DNA of 64,000 nucleotides from Sphingomonas aurea (GCF_030678875.1 NZ_JAUUDS010000001.1:868001-932000); one strand, 5' to 3'. Counted from the first letter of the stretch, positions 44,101 through 52,285 are shown. Translations and numbers: made by a program. Notes: generated by a model from the letters alone, not told the origin.

Positions 44101-44697
44101 ATGCCCATTCTGAAACGCGTTCATGACCAGCTGCGCGCTCTGCTCCATGATTATCGCAGCCAGCTGACCTCTGGCCAAGCCATTGATAAGTCGAAGATAA
44201 TGCATGACCGCTTCGTCTTCTACGTGGCGTTCCGACAGCTGAACGAGATCGTCCACAACAGCATCGCGGCGGTTCCCCTGGAACGCTTGCCGAGCCGTGC
44301 TGCAATCGTTTTTGGCGAGTATCATGAGCGGATGCGCGTCCTGAATCAGCGCTACAGCGAGAAGATCAGGCGGTGGACGCCAGAAAAGATTGGGATGGAT
44401 CCGAACAGTTACCGGGAGGAATCGGCGAGGATGCATCGCCTGATCGAAGCACAGTTCGTTTGGGAGGAGCGCATGCTTTCGCCCCTCCTCTCACTCGGCG
44501 CGCGGCCGCAAACGAAGGCGGCGGCGCCTGCTCAGACGCCACCGACGAGGATCAACTCCCCGGCTTTGTCCAGCGGTTCATCCATCCTAACACTTCTCCA
44601 TACCATTGACGCGAGTTCTTCGGTTTCAGCACCCAATGATTCTCATTGGGAAACACCAGCAACCGAGAGGGAATACCGCGTCGCTGCAGGGCGGTGA
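44101..44697 (+). CDS. Uncharacterised helical protein, lower GC, overlapping the S9 peptidase gene antisense
   Basis: About 198 aa from MPILKRVHDQL (an ATG at 44026 is possible). The first 150 residues are helical with well-spaced His/Glu: HDRFVFYVAFRQLNEIVHNS, EYHERMRVLNQRYSEKIRRW and ESARMHRLIEAQFVWEERMLSPLL. The last of these resembles the HxxEE..L.PLL helix of hemerythrin-like domains, but the full ligand set is not present. The sequence is visibly less GC-rich than its neighbours. The last 48 codons lie antisense over the end of the peptidase gene, so the natural stop may have been lost. Function unknown. Confidence 0.55.
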   Translation: MPILKRVHDQLRALLHDYRSQLTSGQAIDKSKIMHDRFVFYVAFRQLNEIVHNSIAAVPLERLPSRAAIVFGEYHERMRVLNQRYSEKIRRWTPEKIGMDPNSYREESARMHRLIEAQFVWEERMLSPLLSLGARPQTKAAAPAQTPPTRINSPALSSGSSILTLLHTIDASSSVSAPNDSHWETPATEREYRVAAGR

Positions 44698-46618
44698 AGG
44701 CAGCAAGGCCCTGGGTATATGGAATCCGGAAATCCTTCTCCCCGGTGATGACCAGCATCGGGGTCTTCCACCGATCGACGAAGTTCACCGGGTTCCATTT
44801 CTCGAACGCCTGCGGGTCCTCGTAATAAGTCTTGCCGCCATGTTCCCACTCGTCGAACCATAGCTCCTCGGTCTCATACGCCATGGCCCGCGCGTCGAAG
44901 ACGCCGTCGTGCTGGACGATGCACTTGAACCGATCAGGCCACTGCCCCTCGATCCAGTTCATCATATAGCCGCCATAGGATGCACCGAGCGCGCAGGCGC
45001 GGTCGCCGTCGAGCCAGCCGAACTTGGCCGTTGCCGCGGCGAGGCCCTTCTGAAGATCCTCCAGCGGCCAGCCGCCCCAGTTGTTGCTGATCGAGTCGGT
45101 GAAGCCCTGGCCGTATCCCGTCGATCCGTGAAAATCGACCGCGACCAGACCGTATCCGGCGCCCGCGAACACCGCCGGGTTCCAGCGATAGGACCAGCTG
45201 TTGTTGCTCGACCCCTGCGGGCCGCCATGGACCATGAAGGCGACCGGCACCTTGCCGCTCGTACCCGCCGGACGCACGGCATAGCCCCAGACGGTGTCGT
45301 CGTTCGCGCCCTTGAACGAGAAGCGGGTGACGGCGGGCATGTCGATCCCGGCCAGCCGCTCGGCATTGACGCTGGTCAGCCGCTGCGCACGGTTCGGCTT
45401 CGTGACCAGGTAATAGTCGTCGGGCGCGGTCAGGCTGTCGAGCGCGACCACGGCGCCCTTGGGCACCACCGCGACGCTGGCGACATGACCCTCGCCGGTC
45501 AGCCGCTGCACCTTGCCGGTGGCGGCGTCGACGCGGAACAGCGGGGTTTCCTGCGTGTCGTCGGCGGTGACGTAGAGCGACTTGCCATCGGGCGCCCAGG
45601 CGATCGAGGCGACCGAACGGTCCCACGCTTCCGTCACCGCCCGGGTCTGGCCGGAAGCGAGGTCGCGGATCGTCAGCACCTGCCGATCGGCCTCGAACCC
45701 CGGCCGCTTCATCGCGAAATAAGCGAGGCTGCGACCGTCCGGCGAGACGGTCGGCAGATTGTCGGTCGCCTGGTTGGCGGCGGTCAGGTTGGTCGGGGCG
45801 GCCGAGCCGTCCGCGGGCACCGAGAAGATGTCGAGGTTGGTGGACGTCGCCTCGATCCGCCCCGCCTCGCGCAGGGCGAAATAGACGGTGCGGCTGTCGG
45901 GGCTCCATGCCACCTCCTCGCCGCCGCCGAACGGCTTGGACGGTGTGTCGCCGACGAGCGCGCCGGTGATGCGCATGCCGTCGCCGGGCGCGCCCGCGGC
46001 GGTCAGCGGCAGGACGAACAGCTGCGAGCGGGTACCATCCGCCCACGTGTCCCAGTGGCGCACGAACAGCTGGTCATAGGTGTGGCCGGAGCCGGCGTCC
46101 GCCGCCTTCTTCTCCATCGCCGGCGCCAGGCTGGGAGCGCCGGGCTTGCGGTCGGCCCAGACCAGCAGCTTCGTCGCGTCGGGCGAAACCTTGAACCCGC
46201 CGAAGCCGCCCTGGAAGCCGGTCAGCTTACGCGGCGTGCCGCCGGTCAGCGGCACCGACCAGACGGCACCGTCGCCGCCGCCCCCACCCTCACCGTTCTT
46301 GTCCGAGGTGAAATACACGGTGTCGCCGACGACCTGCGGGTCGTTCTCGTTGACGTCGGGTTCGGCGACCAGCTTCTCCGGCCTGGCGCCGCGGCGGGTC
46401 AGGTCGAGGCGCCACAGGTCGTAACGGCCGCGATCGGCGTCGAGGTCGGTCTCGCGCTGCGCCCAGACCAGCCAGTGGCCGTCCTTCGACGCGACGGGCG
46501 CACCGACGCGGCTGAGCATGGTCACGTCCTGGATGGTCAGCGGGCGGGCGGCGGCGGGGGCGGCGATCACGGGCGCAAACGCCAGCCCGGCGAGGAGGAG
46601 GTGCTTCATGGCAGGCAT
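44552..46618 (-). CDS. S9 family peptidase (prolyl oligopeptidase / acylaminoacyl peptidase type), exported
   Basis: A 688-aa serine peptidase. A signal peptide ends near APAAARP (about residue 24); the start may be MKHLLL at 46609. The N-terminal half is a WD-like beta-propeller (repeated VSPDG and SPDSRTVYFA segments). The C-terminal alpha/beta-hydrolase has MVHGGPQGSSN, the nucleophile elbow GASYGGYM with the catalytic Ser, TGEKDFRIPY with the Asp and NENHWV with the His. It cleaves short peptides, probably in the periplasm. It lies 73 bp downstream of the LOV kinase gene, with a palindrome between. Confidence 0.92.
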   Translation of the reverse strand: MPAMKHLLLAGLAFAPVIAAPAAARPLTIQDVTMLSRVGAPVASKDGHWLVWAQRETDLDADRGRYDLWRLDLTRRGARPEKLVAEPDVNENDPQVVGDTVYFTSDKNGEGGGGGDGAVWSVPLTGGTPRKLTGFQGGFGGFKVSPDATKLLVWADRKPGAPSLAPAMEKKAADAGSGHTYDQLFVRHWDTWADGTRSQLFVLPLTAAGAPGDGMRITGALVGDTPSKPFGGGEEVAWSPDSRTVYFALREAGRIEATSTNLDIFSVPADGSAAPTNLTAANQATDNLPTVSPDGRSLAYFAMKRPGFEADRQVLTIRDLASGQTRAVTEAWDRSVASIAWAPDGKSLYVTADDTQETPLFRVDAATGKVQRLTGEGHVASVAVVPKGAVVALDSLTAPDDYYLVTKPNRAQRLTSVNAERLAGIDMPAVTRFSFKGANDDTVWGYAVRPAGTSGKVPVAFMVHGGPQGSSNNSWSYRWNPAVFAGAGYGLVAVDFHGSTGYGQGFTDSISNNWGGWPLEDLQKGLAAATAKFGWLDGDRACALGASYGGYMMNWIEGQWPDRFKCIVQHDGVFDARAMAYETEELWFDEWEHGGKTYYEDPQAFEKWNPVNFVDRWKTPMLVITGEKDFRIPYTQGLAAFTALQRRGIPSRLLVFPNENHWVLKPKNSRQWYGEVLGWMNRWTKPGS

Positions 46619-46648
46619 GTAGAGCAGATCGAAATCCGCCCTTCAACT

Positions 46649-46664
46649 GGTAACGATCGTTACC
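46649..46664. promoter_or_regulatory. 16-bp perfect palindrome upstream of the S9 peptidase
   Basis: GGTAACGATCGTTACC is a perfect 16-bp dyad, 31-46 bp before the peptidase start. It is too AT-balanced and lacks a T-run for a terminator. It resembles operators of LacI- or TetR-type repressors, which sit at this distance over a promoter. No regulator gene is adjacent, so the protein that would bind it is unknown. Confidence 0.4.
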
Positions 46665-46691
46665 GCCCCAGCGTAATCAGCTAGCCGTGGA

Positions 46692-48302
46692 TCAGGTCCG
46701 TGCGCCGGGCTTGTCGAGCACCTGCCGGATCCGTTCGTTCAGATCGGCACGGCGGTAGGGCTTGCGGATCAGCTCGTACGACCGCGCACCCTCGTCGATC
46801 GCCTCGTCCGCGAACCCGGTGGTCAGCAGAACGCCGGTATGCGGGTAATCGCGCTTTACCGCATTGGCGAGCGCGACGCCGTTCATCCCACCGGGCATCA
46901 ACACGTCGGTGAACAGCAACTGATAGTGCGGATCACCCTGCAACACATCGAGCGCCTGGCGCGCGTTCATCGCGAGGGTGACGTCGTAACCCAGATCACG
47001 CAGCATCTCGCGGCCCAGTTCGCCGACATCGGCCTGATCCTCGACCATCAGCACCCGTTCGCGCCCGCCATCCTGCTGGCGCGACACTGGCGCTGCCTTG
47101 CCGGCAACCGAGCCGCTGGCGCGCGGGAAGAACAGCGAGAAACGGGCGCCGCCCTCCGCCTCGTTGCGGACGGTCGCCAGTCCGCCCGACTGGCGCATGA
47201 AGCCGTAGACCATTGCCAGGCCCAGTCCGGTGCCCTTGCCCATCTCCTTGGTCGTGAAGAAGGGATCGAATACCTTGTCGACGATGGCGGGATCGATGCC
47301 GGGGCCGTTGTCGGTGATCGTCACCACCACATATTCGCCCGCGGCCAGCTTCTGCCCGGCGGGCTCGTCATCATCGGGCAGAACGATGTTGCGCGTCTCG
47401 ATCGCGATCGATCCGCCGTCGCCCACCACATCGCGGGCGTTGGCGATGATGTTCTGCAACGCCATTTCGGCCTGCACCGGATCGATGCGGCAGTTCCACA
47501 GATGATCGTCGAGATGGCGGCGGACGGTGACGCCCTCGCCCGCCGTCCGGTCGATGATCGGGCGAAAATCGGCGATCAACGAGTTGAAGTTGAGCAGGCG
47601 GTCGCGCAGTTCCTGCTTGCGCGCAAAGGCCAGCAGCTGCTGGGTCAGCGTCGCGCCACGGCTGGCCGAGGTGGCGATCGCCTCGATCGCACGGCGGGCG
47701 GAGCGATCCTCCTGCCCGACCCGCGCCTCCAGGATATCGACATAGCCCAGAATGACCTGGAGCAGGTTGTTGAAGTCGTGCGCGATGCCGCCGGTCAGCT
47801 TGCCGACCGCCTCCATCTTCTGCGCCTCGTGCAGCGCCTCTTCCGCCTCGCGCCGGCGTGAGATGTCGAGCTGCGAGCCGAAGAAATAGAGCAGCTCGCC
47901 CGACTGGTCGAACACCGGCGACACGAACAGCGCGTTCCAGAAGGTCGAGCCGTTCTTGCGGTAGTTCAGCACCTCGACCGCGATCTCCTCGCGCTTGAGG
48001 ATCGCGGCGCGCAGCTGGTCGACGACCTCCCGATCGGTCTCCGGCCCCTGGAGGAAGCGGCAGTTGCTGCCGACGATCTCTTCCTCGGTATAGCCCGTCA
48101 TGAAGGTGAAGGCTTCGTTGCAGAAGATGATCGGATTATCGGGCTGGTGCGGATCGGTGACGATCATCGGCATCCGCGTCGTTTGCACGGCGGCGAAGAA
48201 GATGTCGTGCGAGGCGCCATGCGGCGGGCGCGCGTCGCTGATCCGCGGCGGCGGCACCATGCCGACGTTCGACTTTTCCGGCGGCGGATCGAAAGCGGTC
48301 AT
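46692..48302 (-). CDS. LOV-domain hybrid histidine kinase with C-terminal receiver
   Basis: A 536-aa cytoplasmic sensor. Residues 33-150 are a PAS/LOV domain with GSNCRFLQG, where Cys81 is the flavin-adduct cysteine, followed by the NYRKNGSTFWN and FGSQLDIS strands. The kinase phosphoacceptor is His175 in LTGGIAHDFNN. The ATP-binding domain shows NIIANARD (N box), DNGPGID, FDPFFTTK and GTGLGLAMVYG. Residues 416-530 form a receiver with Glu421-Asp422, phosphoacceptor Asp466 in FTDVLMPGGM and Lys in RKPYRR. It should sense blue light through FMN. No separate response regulator is nearby. Confidence 0.93.
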   Translation of the reverse strand: MTAFDPPPEKSNVGMVPPPRISDARPPHGASHDIFFAAVQTTRMPMIVTDPHQPDNPIIFCNEAFTFMTGYTEEEIVGSNCRFLQGPETDREVVDQLRAAILKREEIAVEVLNYRKNGSTFWNALFVSPVFDQSGELLYFFGSQLDISRRREAEEALHEAQKMEAVGKLTGGIAHDFNNLLQVILGYVDILEARVGQEDRSARRAIEAIATSASRGATLTQQLLAFARKQELRDRLLNFNSLIADFRPIIDRTAGEGVTVRRHLDDHLWNCRIDPVQAEMALQNIIANARDVVGDGGSIAIETRNIVLPDDDEPAGQKLAAGEYVVVTITDNGPGIDPAIVDKVFDPFFTTKEMGKGTGLGLAMVYGFMRQSGGLATVRNEAEGGARFSLFFPRASGSVAGKAAPVSRQQDGGRERVLMVEDQADVGELGREMLRDLGYDVTLAMNARQALDVLQGDPHYQLLFTDVLMPGGMNGVALANAVKRDYPHTGVLLTTGFADEAIDEGARSYELIRKPYRRADLNERIRQVLDKPGART

Positions 48303-48329
48303 CGGCGGCTAAACCACAGGTCACGCGAG

Positions 48330-48367
48330 TCGTTCCCGGCCTGCACGGCGGCCGGCATCGGGAACGA
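48330..48367 (-). terminator. Stem-loop downstream of the popZ-like gene
   Basis: A 9-bp perfect stem (48330-48338 with 48359-48367) encloses a 20-base GC-rich loop, beginning 11 bp after the popZ-like stop. No T-run follows on the minus strand, so termination may be partial. It separates the popZ-like gene from the LOV kinase gene. Confidence 0.4.
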
Positions 48368-48377
48368 TGCGGTCACG

Positions 48378-48971
48378 TCAGCGGGGCTGACCGGTAATCC
48401 GGGCGATCTCGCTTGCCACCATCTCCTCGACCATCGCCGGCAGGTTGGTATCGAGCCAGTCGCGCAGCATCGGGCGGAGCATGGAGCGGACCACGCCCTC
48501 CAGGCTACCGTCGTCGTTGCGTTCCGCAGCGGTCACATCGGGCTGCGCAACGAGGCGGGTCAGGTTGTCGAGTGCGCTCCGGCTCGCCTGCGCGGTCCGA
48601 TCCGACAGGATCGGGTCGACCGCCGCCACAGCCGGCGCGGCGGCGGGTGCCGACGCAGACTGGCGCGGCGCCGGGCCGGCCGGACGGATCGAGGCGAGCT
48701 GGGGCTCGACATGCGGCTGGGCCATCGTCACGACATCCTCGACAGGAGCTTCGTCAACCGGGGCTTCGTAGGCGGCGGGGATCGGGTCGCTGAGTTCCAG
48801 CACCTCGGCATCCTCGTCGTCGAAATAGGACGGCTCCGGCGCGGGCACCGGTGCCGGCTGCGTCCGCGGCGCACGGCGGGAGCGCACCGGCCCCTCGCCC
48901 TCTTCGGCGATGATCCGCTTGATGGAGGACAGGATCTCTTCCATCGACGGCTCGGCGCTCATGTCCCCCAT
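48378..48971 (-). CDS. popZ: PopZ-like cell-pole organising protein (DUF2497)
   Basis: About 197 aa. The N-terminus MGDMSAEPSMEEILSSIKRI is the conserved PopZ client-binding helix. A Pro/Glu/Asp-rich disordered middle follows (about 30-125). The C-terminal oligomerisation helices contain LRPMLRDWLDTNLPAMVEEMV. In Caulobacter PopZ forms a polar matrix that anchors chromosome origins and kinases. The start is uncertain: the ATG at 48971 or 48962 fits, and a longer reading from 49025 overlaps the TolC-like gene. It follows that gene on the same strand. The symbol is used by domain similarity. Confidence 0.8.
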   Translation of the reverse strand: MGDMSAEPSMEEILSSIKRIIAEEGEGPVRSRRAPRTQPAPVPAPEPSYFDDEDAEVLELSDPIPAAYEAPVDEAPVEDVVTMAQPHVEPQLASIRPAGPAPRQSASAPAAAPAVAAVDPILSDRTAQASRSALDNLTRLVAQPDVTAAERNDDGSLEGVVRSMLRPMLRDWLDTNLPAMVEEMVASEIARITGQPR

Positions 48972-48999
48972 CCCCGATTCAGCCCCCTTGTGCCCGCCC

Positions 49000-50523
49000 C
49001 TATTGGCGGTTCGGCGAGGACGCACCTGTGGTTAATCCGGGGCTCCTGTCAACATCGGTGTCCAGCATCGGATCAAGCGGGCCGCTGACCGTGGCGGTCT
49101 GCGCCGGGGTCGCCCTGGTCGAGGTGGCGAGCGGTTCCGGCTCGCCGTCGTCGCCGAAATCGTTGAACCGACGGCGGACCCGCTTGTAGTTCGTCGTCGG
49201 GTCGTAGAGCGTCGTGCCTTCGAGGTTCAGGTCGCGCGCCTCGGCATTGCCCATCGCGGCGAGCAGCGCGAAGCCGGCGACATAGGCGTCGCGGCGTGCG
49301 GTGACGAGCGTCACCTGGCTGTTCAGCAGCTCCTGCTCGGCATTCAGGATGTCGAGGATCGTGCGCGTGCCGACGCTGTTTTCGGCCCGCACGCCCTCCA
49401 GGCTCAGCTTGTTGGCGTTCACCGCCGTCTCGGACGAGGCGATCACCTGCTGCGCCGACTGCCAGATCGCATAGGCGGAGCGGGTCTGCGAGATCACGGC
49501 CCGCTCGGCGCCGGTCAGCTGCTCGATCGCCTGGCTGCGTCCCGCCTCTGCCTGGCGGACCCGTGCAGCCGGTGCGCCGCCCTGGAACAAGGGCAGCGAC
49601 AGCTGGAGCCCGGTGGTGACGGCGGTGCCGCTGCCGGGAACACGCTGGCCATTGGCGACCGCCGGAACGGAGCCGAGATAGTTGAAATAGGTGCCAGTCG
49701 TCACCGCCGCAACGCGCGGGCGGCGCCCGGCCCGCGCGACGTCGATGTCGAAGCGGGTGGCGTCCGCCGCCTTGCGCGCGGCGAGCAGCTGCGGATTACG
49801 GTCGAGCGCGGTGTCGACCGCCGCCGCCGGCGAGGCCGGCAGGTTGGGGAGCGCCGGCGGCTGTTCCAGCGCGACCGGCGGCGCGCCGACGACCGCGATA
49901 TAGTTCTCGCGACTGGAGATCAGCTGCGCCTCGGCCGACTGAAGCTGTGCACGGGCGAGCGCCAGCCGCGCCTCCGACTGGGCGACGTCGGTACGGGTCA
50001 GGTCGCCGACCTGGAACCGGTCGCGGCTGGCGTTCAGGTTGACGTCGAGAACGCGGACGTTCTGCTGGTTCAGCCCGACGATCGCCTCGTCGCGGATCAC
50101 GTTCATATAGGCCGCGACCACGTTGACGAAGGTGTTCGCCTCGGTGTTGCGCAGCGTGGCCTGGCCGGACTCGACCCTGGTCTCGGCAGCACGCACCGCG
50201 TTGCGCACCGCGCCGCCCTGATAAAGCGGAACGGACAGCTGGAGTTGGCTGTTCGCCAGCCGCTCAGGGTTGAGGAAGTTGTTGTTGGCCTGGATCGCGT
50301 TCTCCGTCGCAGTGCCGCTGGCGGCGAGCGAGGGCAGCCCGTTGGAGCGCGCTATCGGCACATTCTCGTCGGTCGCGCGCTGCGCCGCGCGCTGCGCGGT
50401 GAGGGTCGGATTGTTGGCATAGGCCTTTGCCAACGCCTCACGCAGCGTTTCCGCCGACACGGGTGCCAGCGGCAGCAGCGCGACTCCCGCGAGCGCCGCG
50501 CGACGGAACAGAAGCCGCGTCAC
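49000..50523 (-). CDS. TolC family outer-membrane efflux/secretion channel
   Basis: About 507 aa from a GTG at 50523, five bases after the pcm stop. A signal peptide (LLFRRAALAGVALLPLAPVSA) precedes the mature start ETLREALAKAYANNPTL, the standard TolC opening. Two copies of the outer-membrane-factor fold are seen, the first with NPERLANSQLQLSVPLYQGG and the second with TTGLQLSLPLFQGGAPAARV, followed by GTRTILDILNAEQELLNSQ. A low-complexity C-terminal extension of about 80 residues follows DLNLEG. It serves as a trimeric exit duct for RND/ABC exporters or type I secretion. Confidence 0.92.
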   Translation of the reverse strand: MTRLLFRRAALAGVALLPLAPVSAETLREALAKAYANNPTLTAQRAAQRATDENVPIARSNGLPSLAASGTATENAIQANNNFLNPERLANSQLQLSVPLYQGGAVRNAVRAAETRVESGQATLRNTEANTFVNVVAAYMNVIRDEAIVGLNQQNVRVLDVNLNASRDRFQVGDLTRTDVAQSEARLALARAQLQSAEAQLISSRENYIAVVGAPPVALEQPPALPNLPASPAAAVDTALDRNPQLLAARKAADATRFDIDVARAGRRPRVAAVTTGTYFNYLGSVPAVANGQRVPGSGTAVTTGLQLSLPLFQGGAPAARVRQAEAGRSQAIEQLTGAERAVISQTRSAYAIWQSAQQVIASSETAVNANKLSLEGVRAENSVGTRTILDILNAEQELLNSQVTLVTARRDAYVAGFALLAAMGNAEARDLNLEGTTLYDPTTNYKRVRRRFNDFGDDGEPEPLATSTRATPAQTATVSGPLDPMLDTDVDRSPGLTTGASSPNRQ

Positions 50524-50528
50524 CGCGA

Positions 50529-51209
50529 TCAGAACCGAAAGCCGGTCGGCCGGGCGAACCCCGGCAGCAGCACGCACTCCGCGTCGGCAAACGGCATGAC
50601 GCCGTGCCCGCTGGCGGTGCGGCGACCGCTCGCCAGCCGCGTAACGCCGCGCTCGACCAGTCCGGTGGCGATCCGACCGCCGGGGCGCAGCTGAGCGACC
50701 AGCGAATCGGGCAGAGCCTCGACCGCACCGTCGACCAGCAGCACATCATAGGGCGCACCATCGGCATGGCCACCTGCGAGCGAATCCTCGACCAGCGTGA
50801 CGCCATCGGTGCCGGCCAATGCCGCACGAGCCGCTTCGGCGAGAGCGGGATCGCTCTCGACCGCAGTCACCTGTGCGCCAAGCAATGCAGCGACGGTAGC
50901 GGTATAGCCCGTCGCCGCGCCGATCAGCAGCACACGATCACCGTCGAGGATCTCCGCCTCGGTCAACAGGCGGCCGGTCGCCATCGGCGGATTCTGGAAG
51001 CGTCCGCCGCCCAGCGGCAGCGGCCCGTCACGATAGGCGATCGCGCGCGACGTGGCGGCCACGAAATCCTCACGCGCCACCGTTCCCATCGCCGCGACGA
51101 CGCGAACGTCGTCGACGCCCGTGGTGCGCAGCTGGCTGGACACCATGGCCTGGCGCATCGCTGCGCTATCGGTCGACGCGCTGGCGTCGGAGATATCGAT
51201 CGTCGTCAT
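50529..51209 (-). CDS. pcm: Protein-L-isoaspartate O-methyltransferase family protein
   Basis: A 226-aa SAM-dependent methyltransferase of the PCMT family that repairs isoaspartyl residues. MVSSQLRTTGVDDVRVVAAM and VAREDFV are the usual N-terminal helix motifs. PMATGRLLTEAEI and VLLIGAATGYTATVAALLG form the SAM site, with TAVESDP as the acidic strand. Some family residues of motif I are changed (GAATGY for GTGSGY). It lies directly upstream of the tolC-like gene on the same strand, an order seen in other alphaproteobacteria, and the two are likely co-transcribed. Confidence 0.9.
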   Translation of the reverse strand: MTTIDISDASASTDSAAMRQAMVSSQLRTTGVDDVRVVAAMGTVAREDFVAATSRAIAYRDGPLPLGGGRFQNPPMATGRLLTEAEILDGDRVLLIGAATGYTATVAALLGAQVTAVESDPALAEAARAALAGTDGVTLVEDSLAGGHADGAPYDVLLVDGAVEALPDSLVAQLRPGGRIATGLVERGVTRLASGRRTASGHGVMPFADAECVLLPGFARPTGFRF

Positions 51210-51313
51210 GGCCCACCCTCTACGCGAAGCGTCTTAGTCACGCAATACACTGTTGCGGATTTCGCCTTTCCCTATCGCGCGACGTCGGATGCGCCAAGGG
51301 GCACCCATATGCG

Positions 51314-51346
51314 AAAGGGGCGGCGGACCCGCTGGTCCACCGCCCC
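51314..51346 (-). terminator. Intrinsic terminator of the first Flp pilin gene
   Basis: On the minus strand a 13-bp stem (51334-51346 with 51317-51329, one G-T pair) has a 4-base loop, followed by TTTCG. It begins about 38 bp past the pilin stop. A second small hairpin lies between, at 51352-51383. Strong pilin expression would justify such a terminator. Confidence 0.65.
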
Positions 51347-51384
51347 CGCAAGAACGTCCGAAGGCCGGGTGGCCTGGGCGTTCG

Positions 51385-51549
51385 TTACTTCATGTTCGCC
51401 GAGACGGCGTTGAAGGTCGTGCCGAGCTTGGTGCCCAGCTGCGACATCGCGCCGATGGCAGCGACGGCGATCAGGGCGGCGATCAGGCCGTATTCGATGG
51501 CGGTGGCGCCCTTCTTGTTCTTGAACATGTTGCGAATCGTCTGCATTTC
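51385..51549 (-). CDS. Flp family type IVb pilin
   Basis: A 54-aa prepilin from MQTIRNMFKNKKG. The prepilin peptidase site is Gly-Ala in KKGATAIEYGLI, with Glu at position +5 and a hydrophobic helix (AALIAVAAIGAMSQLG). Length and sequence are typical of Flp pilins of tight-adherence (tad) systems. GGAG lies six bases before this ATG, favouring it over ATGs further upstream. No tad/cpa genes are in the window, so the secretion machinery must be elsewhere. A second pilin gene lies 120 bp upstream. Confidence 0.92.
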   Translation of the reverse strand, partial: EMQTIRNMFKNKKGATAIEYGLIAALIAVAAIGAMSQLGTKLGTTFNAVSANMK

Positions 51550-51627
51550 GGTCTCCATCGTCGAAGCTTCAGTCACCCGGCCGGGCCGGGTATCCGGGCC
51601 AGCACCTTCGGGATTAAGCGGGCTGGG

Positions 51628-51643
51628 TTGAAAAAGACTTAAG
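51628..51643. promoter_or_regulatory. CtrA-like site upstream of the Flp pilin gene
   Basis: TTGA-N7-TTAAG fits the CtrA consensus TTAA-N7-TTAAC with mismatches at two positions. It lies about 80-95 bp before the pilin start. pilA genes of Caulobacter are CtrA-controlled, which makes the match of interest, but two mismatches allow chance. Confidence 0.3.
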
Positions 51644-51669
51644 CTCGCCAAGTTTGTGAGTAATTTGGG

Positions 51670-51861
51670 TCAACGGGCGTTGACGACCTTTTGGCTGACA
51701 TTGCCCCACATGCCGATGGTCACGTCGGCGACGCTGGACAGCCCGACCATCATGACCAGCACGATCATCGCGATGATGAGGCCATATTCCACCGCGGACA
51801 CCCCGCGTTGATCGGAGAGCATGCGCGCGACGAGGCGGCGGACGGCTTGCACGGACACCAT
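51670..51861 (-). CDS. Second Flp family type IVb pilin
   Basis: A 63-aa prepilin-like protein. A short basic leader MVSVQAVRRLVARMLSDQRG is followed by the cleavage context RGVSAVEYGLI with Glu+5 and the hydrophobic IIAMIVLVMMVGLSSVADV. Its C-terminus (TIGMWGNVSQKVVNAR) differs from the first pilin, so it may be a minor pilin or pseudopilin. It is on the same strand, 120 bp upstream of the first pilin gene, with promoter-like sequence between. The leader is a little longer than in the main pilin. Confidence 0.87.
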   Translation of the reverse strand: MVSVQAVRRLVARMLSDQRGVSAVEYGLIIAMIVLVMMVGLSSVADVTIGMWGNVSQKVVNAR

Positions 51862-51909
51862 GGCGGTGGTGGTTAGCCGCCTTTGCTTAACGATTGACCA
51901 ATATTCGCC

Positions 51910-52113
51910 TCAATCAGGCTTTTCCGGCGGTCGATAGGTCAGCCTGCGCGTCCCGTTCCAGCGACGGATCAGCGCGCGGGCAAGTCCGCCGCCGTGAAAA
52001 TAATCGTGCCACCAGCGTGCCCGGCGGCGGCGCTCGATGCGCTCGCCCCATAGCAGCGCCGCCGCGAGCAGCGCGAGGATCGCGACGCCCAGGACGATCG
52101 CCTCGATCAGCAT
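51910..52113 (-). CDS. Small membrane protein of unknown function
   Basis: A 67-aa protein from MLIEAIVLGVAILALLAAALLWGE, a single N-terminal membrane helix. A basic region RIERRRRARWWHDYFHGGGLARALIRRWNG follows, and the end is TYRPPEKPD. Longer readings pass through the tRNA-Cys gene and are not coding. No family recognised. It lies 48 bp upstream of the second pilin gene, on the same strand, and 41 bp past the tRNA 3' end. It has no clear ribosome-binding site, which lowers confidence. Confidence 0.5.
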   Translation of the reverse strand: MLIEAIVLGVAILALLAAALLWGERIERRRRARWWHDYFHGGGLARALIRRWNGTRRLTYRPPEKPD

Positions 52114-52154
52114 GCGGGAGAAGATGATTTTGCGGAGCGCTGAACGCGCGGATC

Positions 52155-52228
52155 TGGAGGCCCGACCGGGAATCGAACCCGGGTGCAAGGATTTGCAGTC
52201 CTCTGCGTCACCACTCCGCCATCGGGCC
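52155..52228 (-). tRNA. tRNA-Cys (anticodon GCA)
   Basis: Minus-strand cloverleaf of 74 bases with GGCCCGA/TCGGGCC acceptor arms, U discriminator and encoded CCA (TGG at 52155-52157). The anticodon loop is CTGCAAA with anticodon GCA, and the T-loop is GTTCGATTC. GCA with U73 is the standard identity set of cysteine tRNA. Confidence 0.97.
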
Positions 52229-52285
52229 TCGATCTGCGGGAGGCGGGCTGATGGGGAATTTTGTCGTCCCGGTCAACTATGATCG

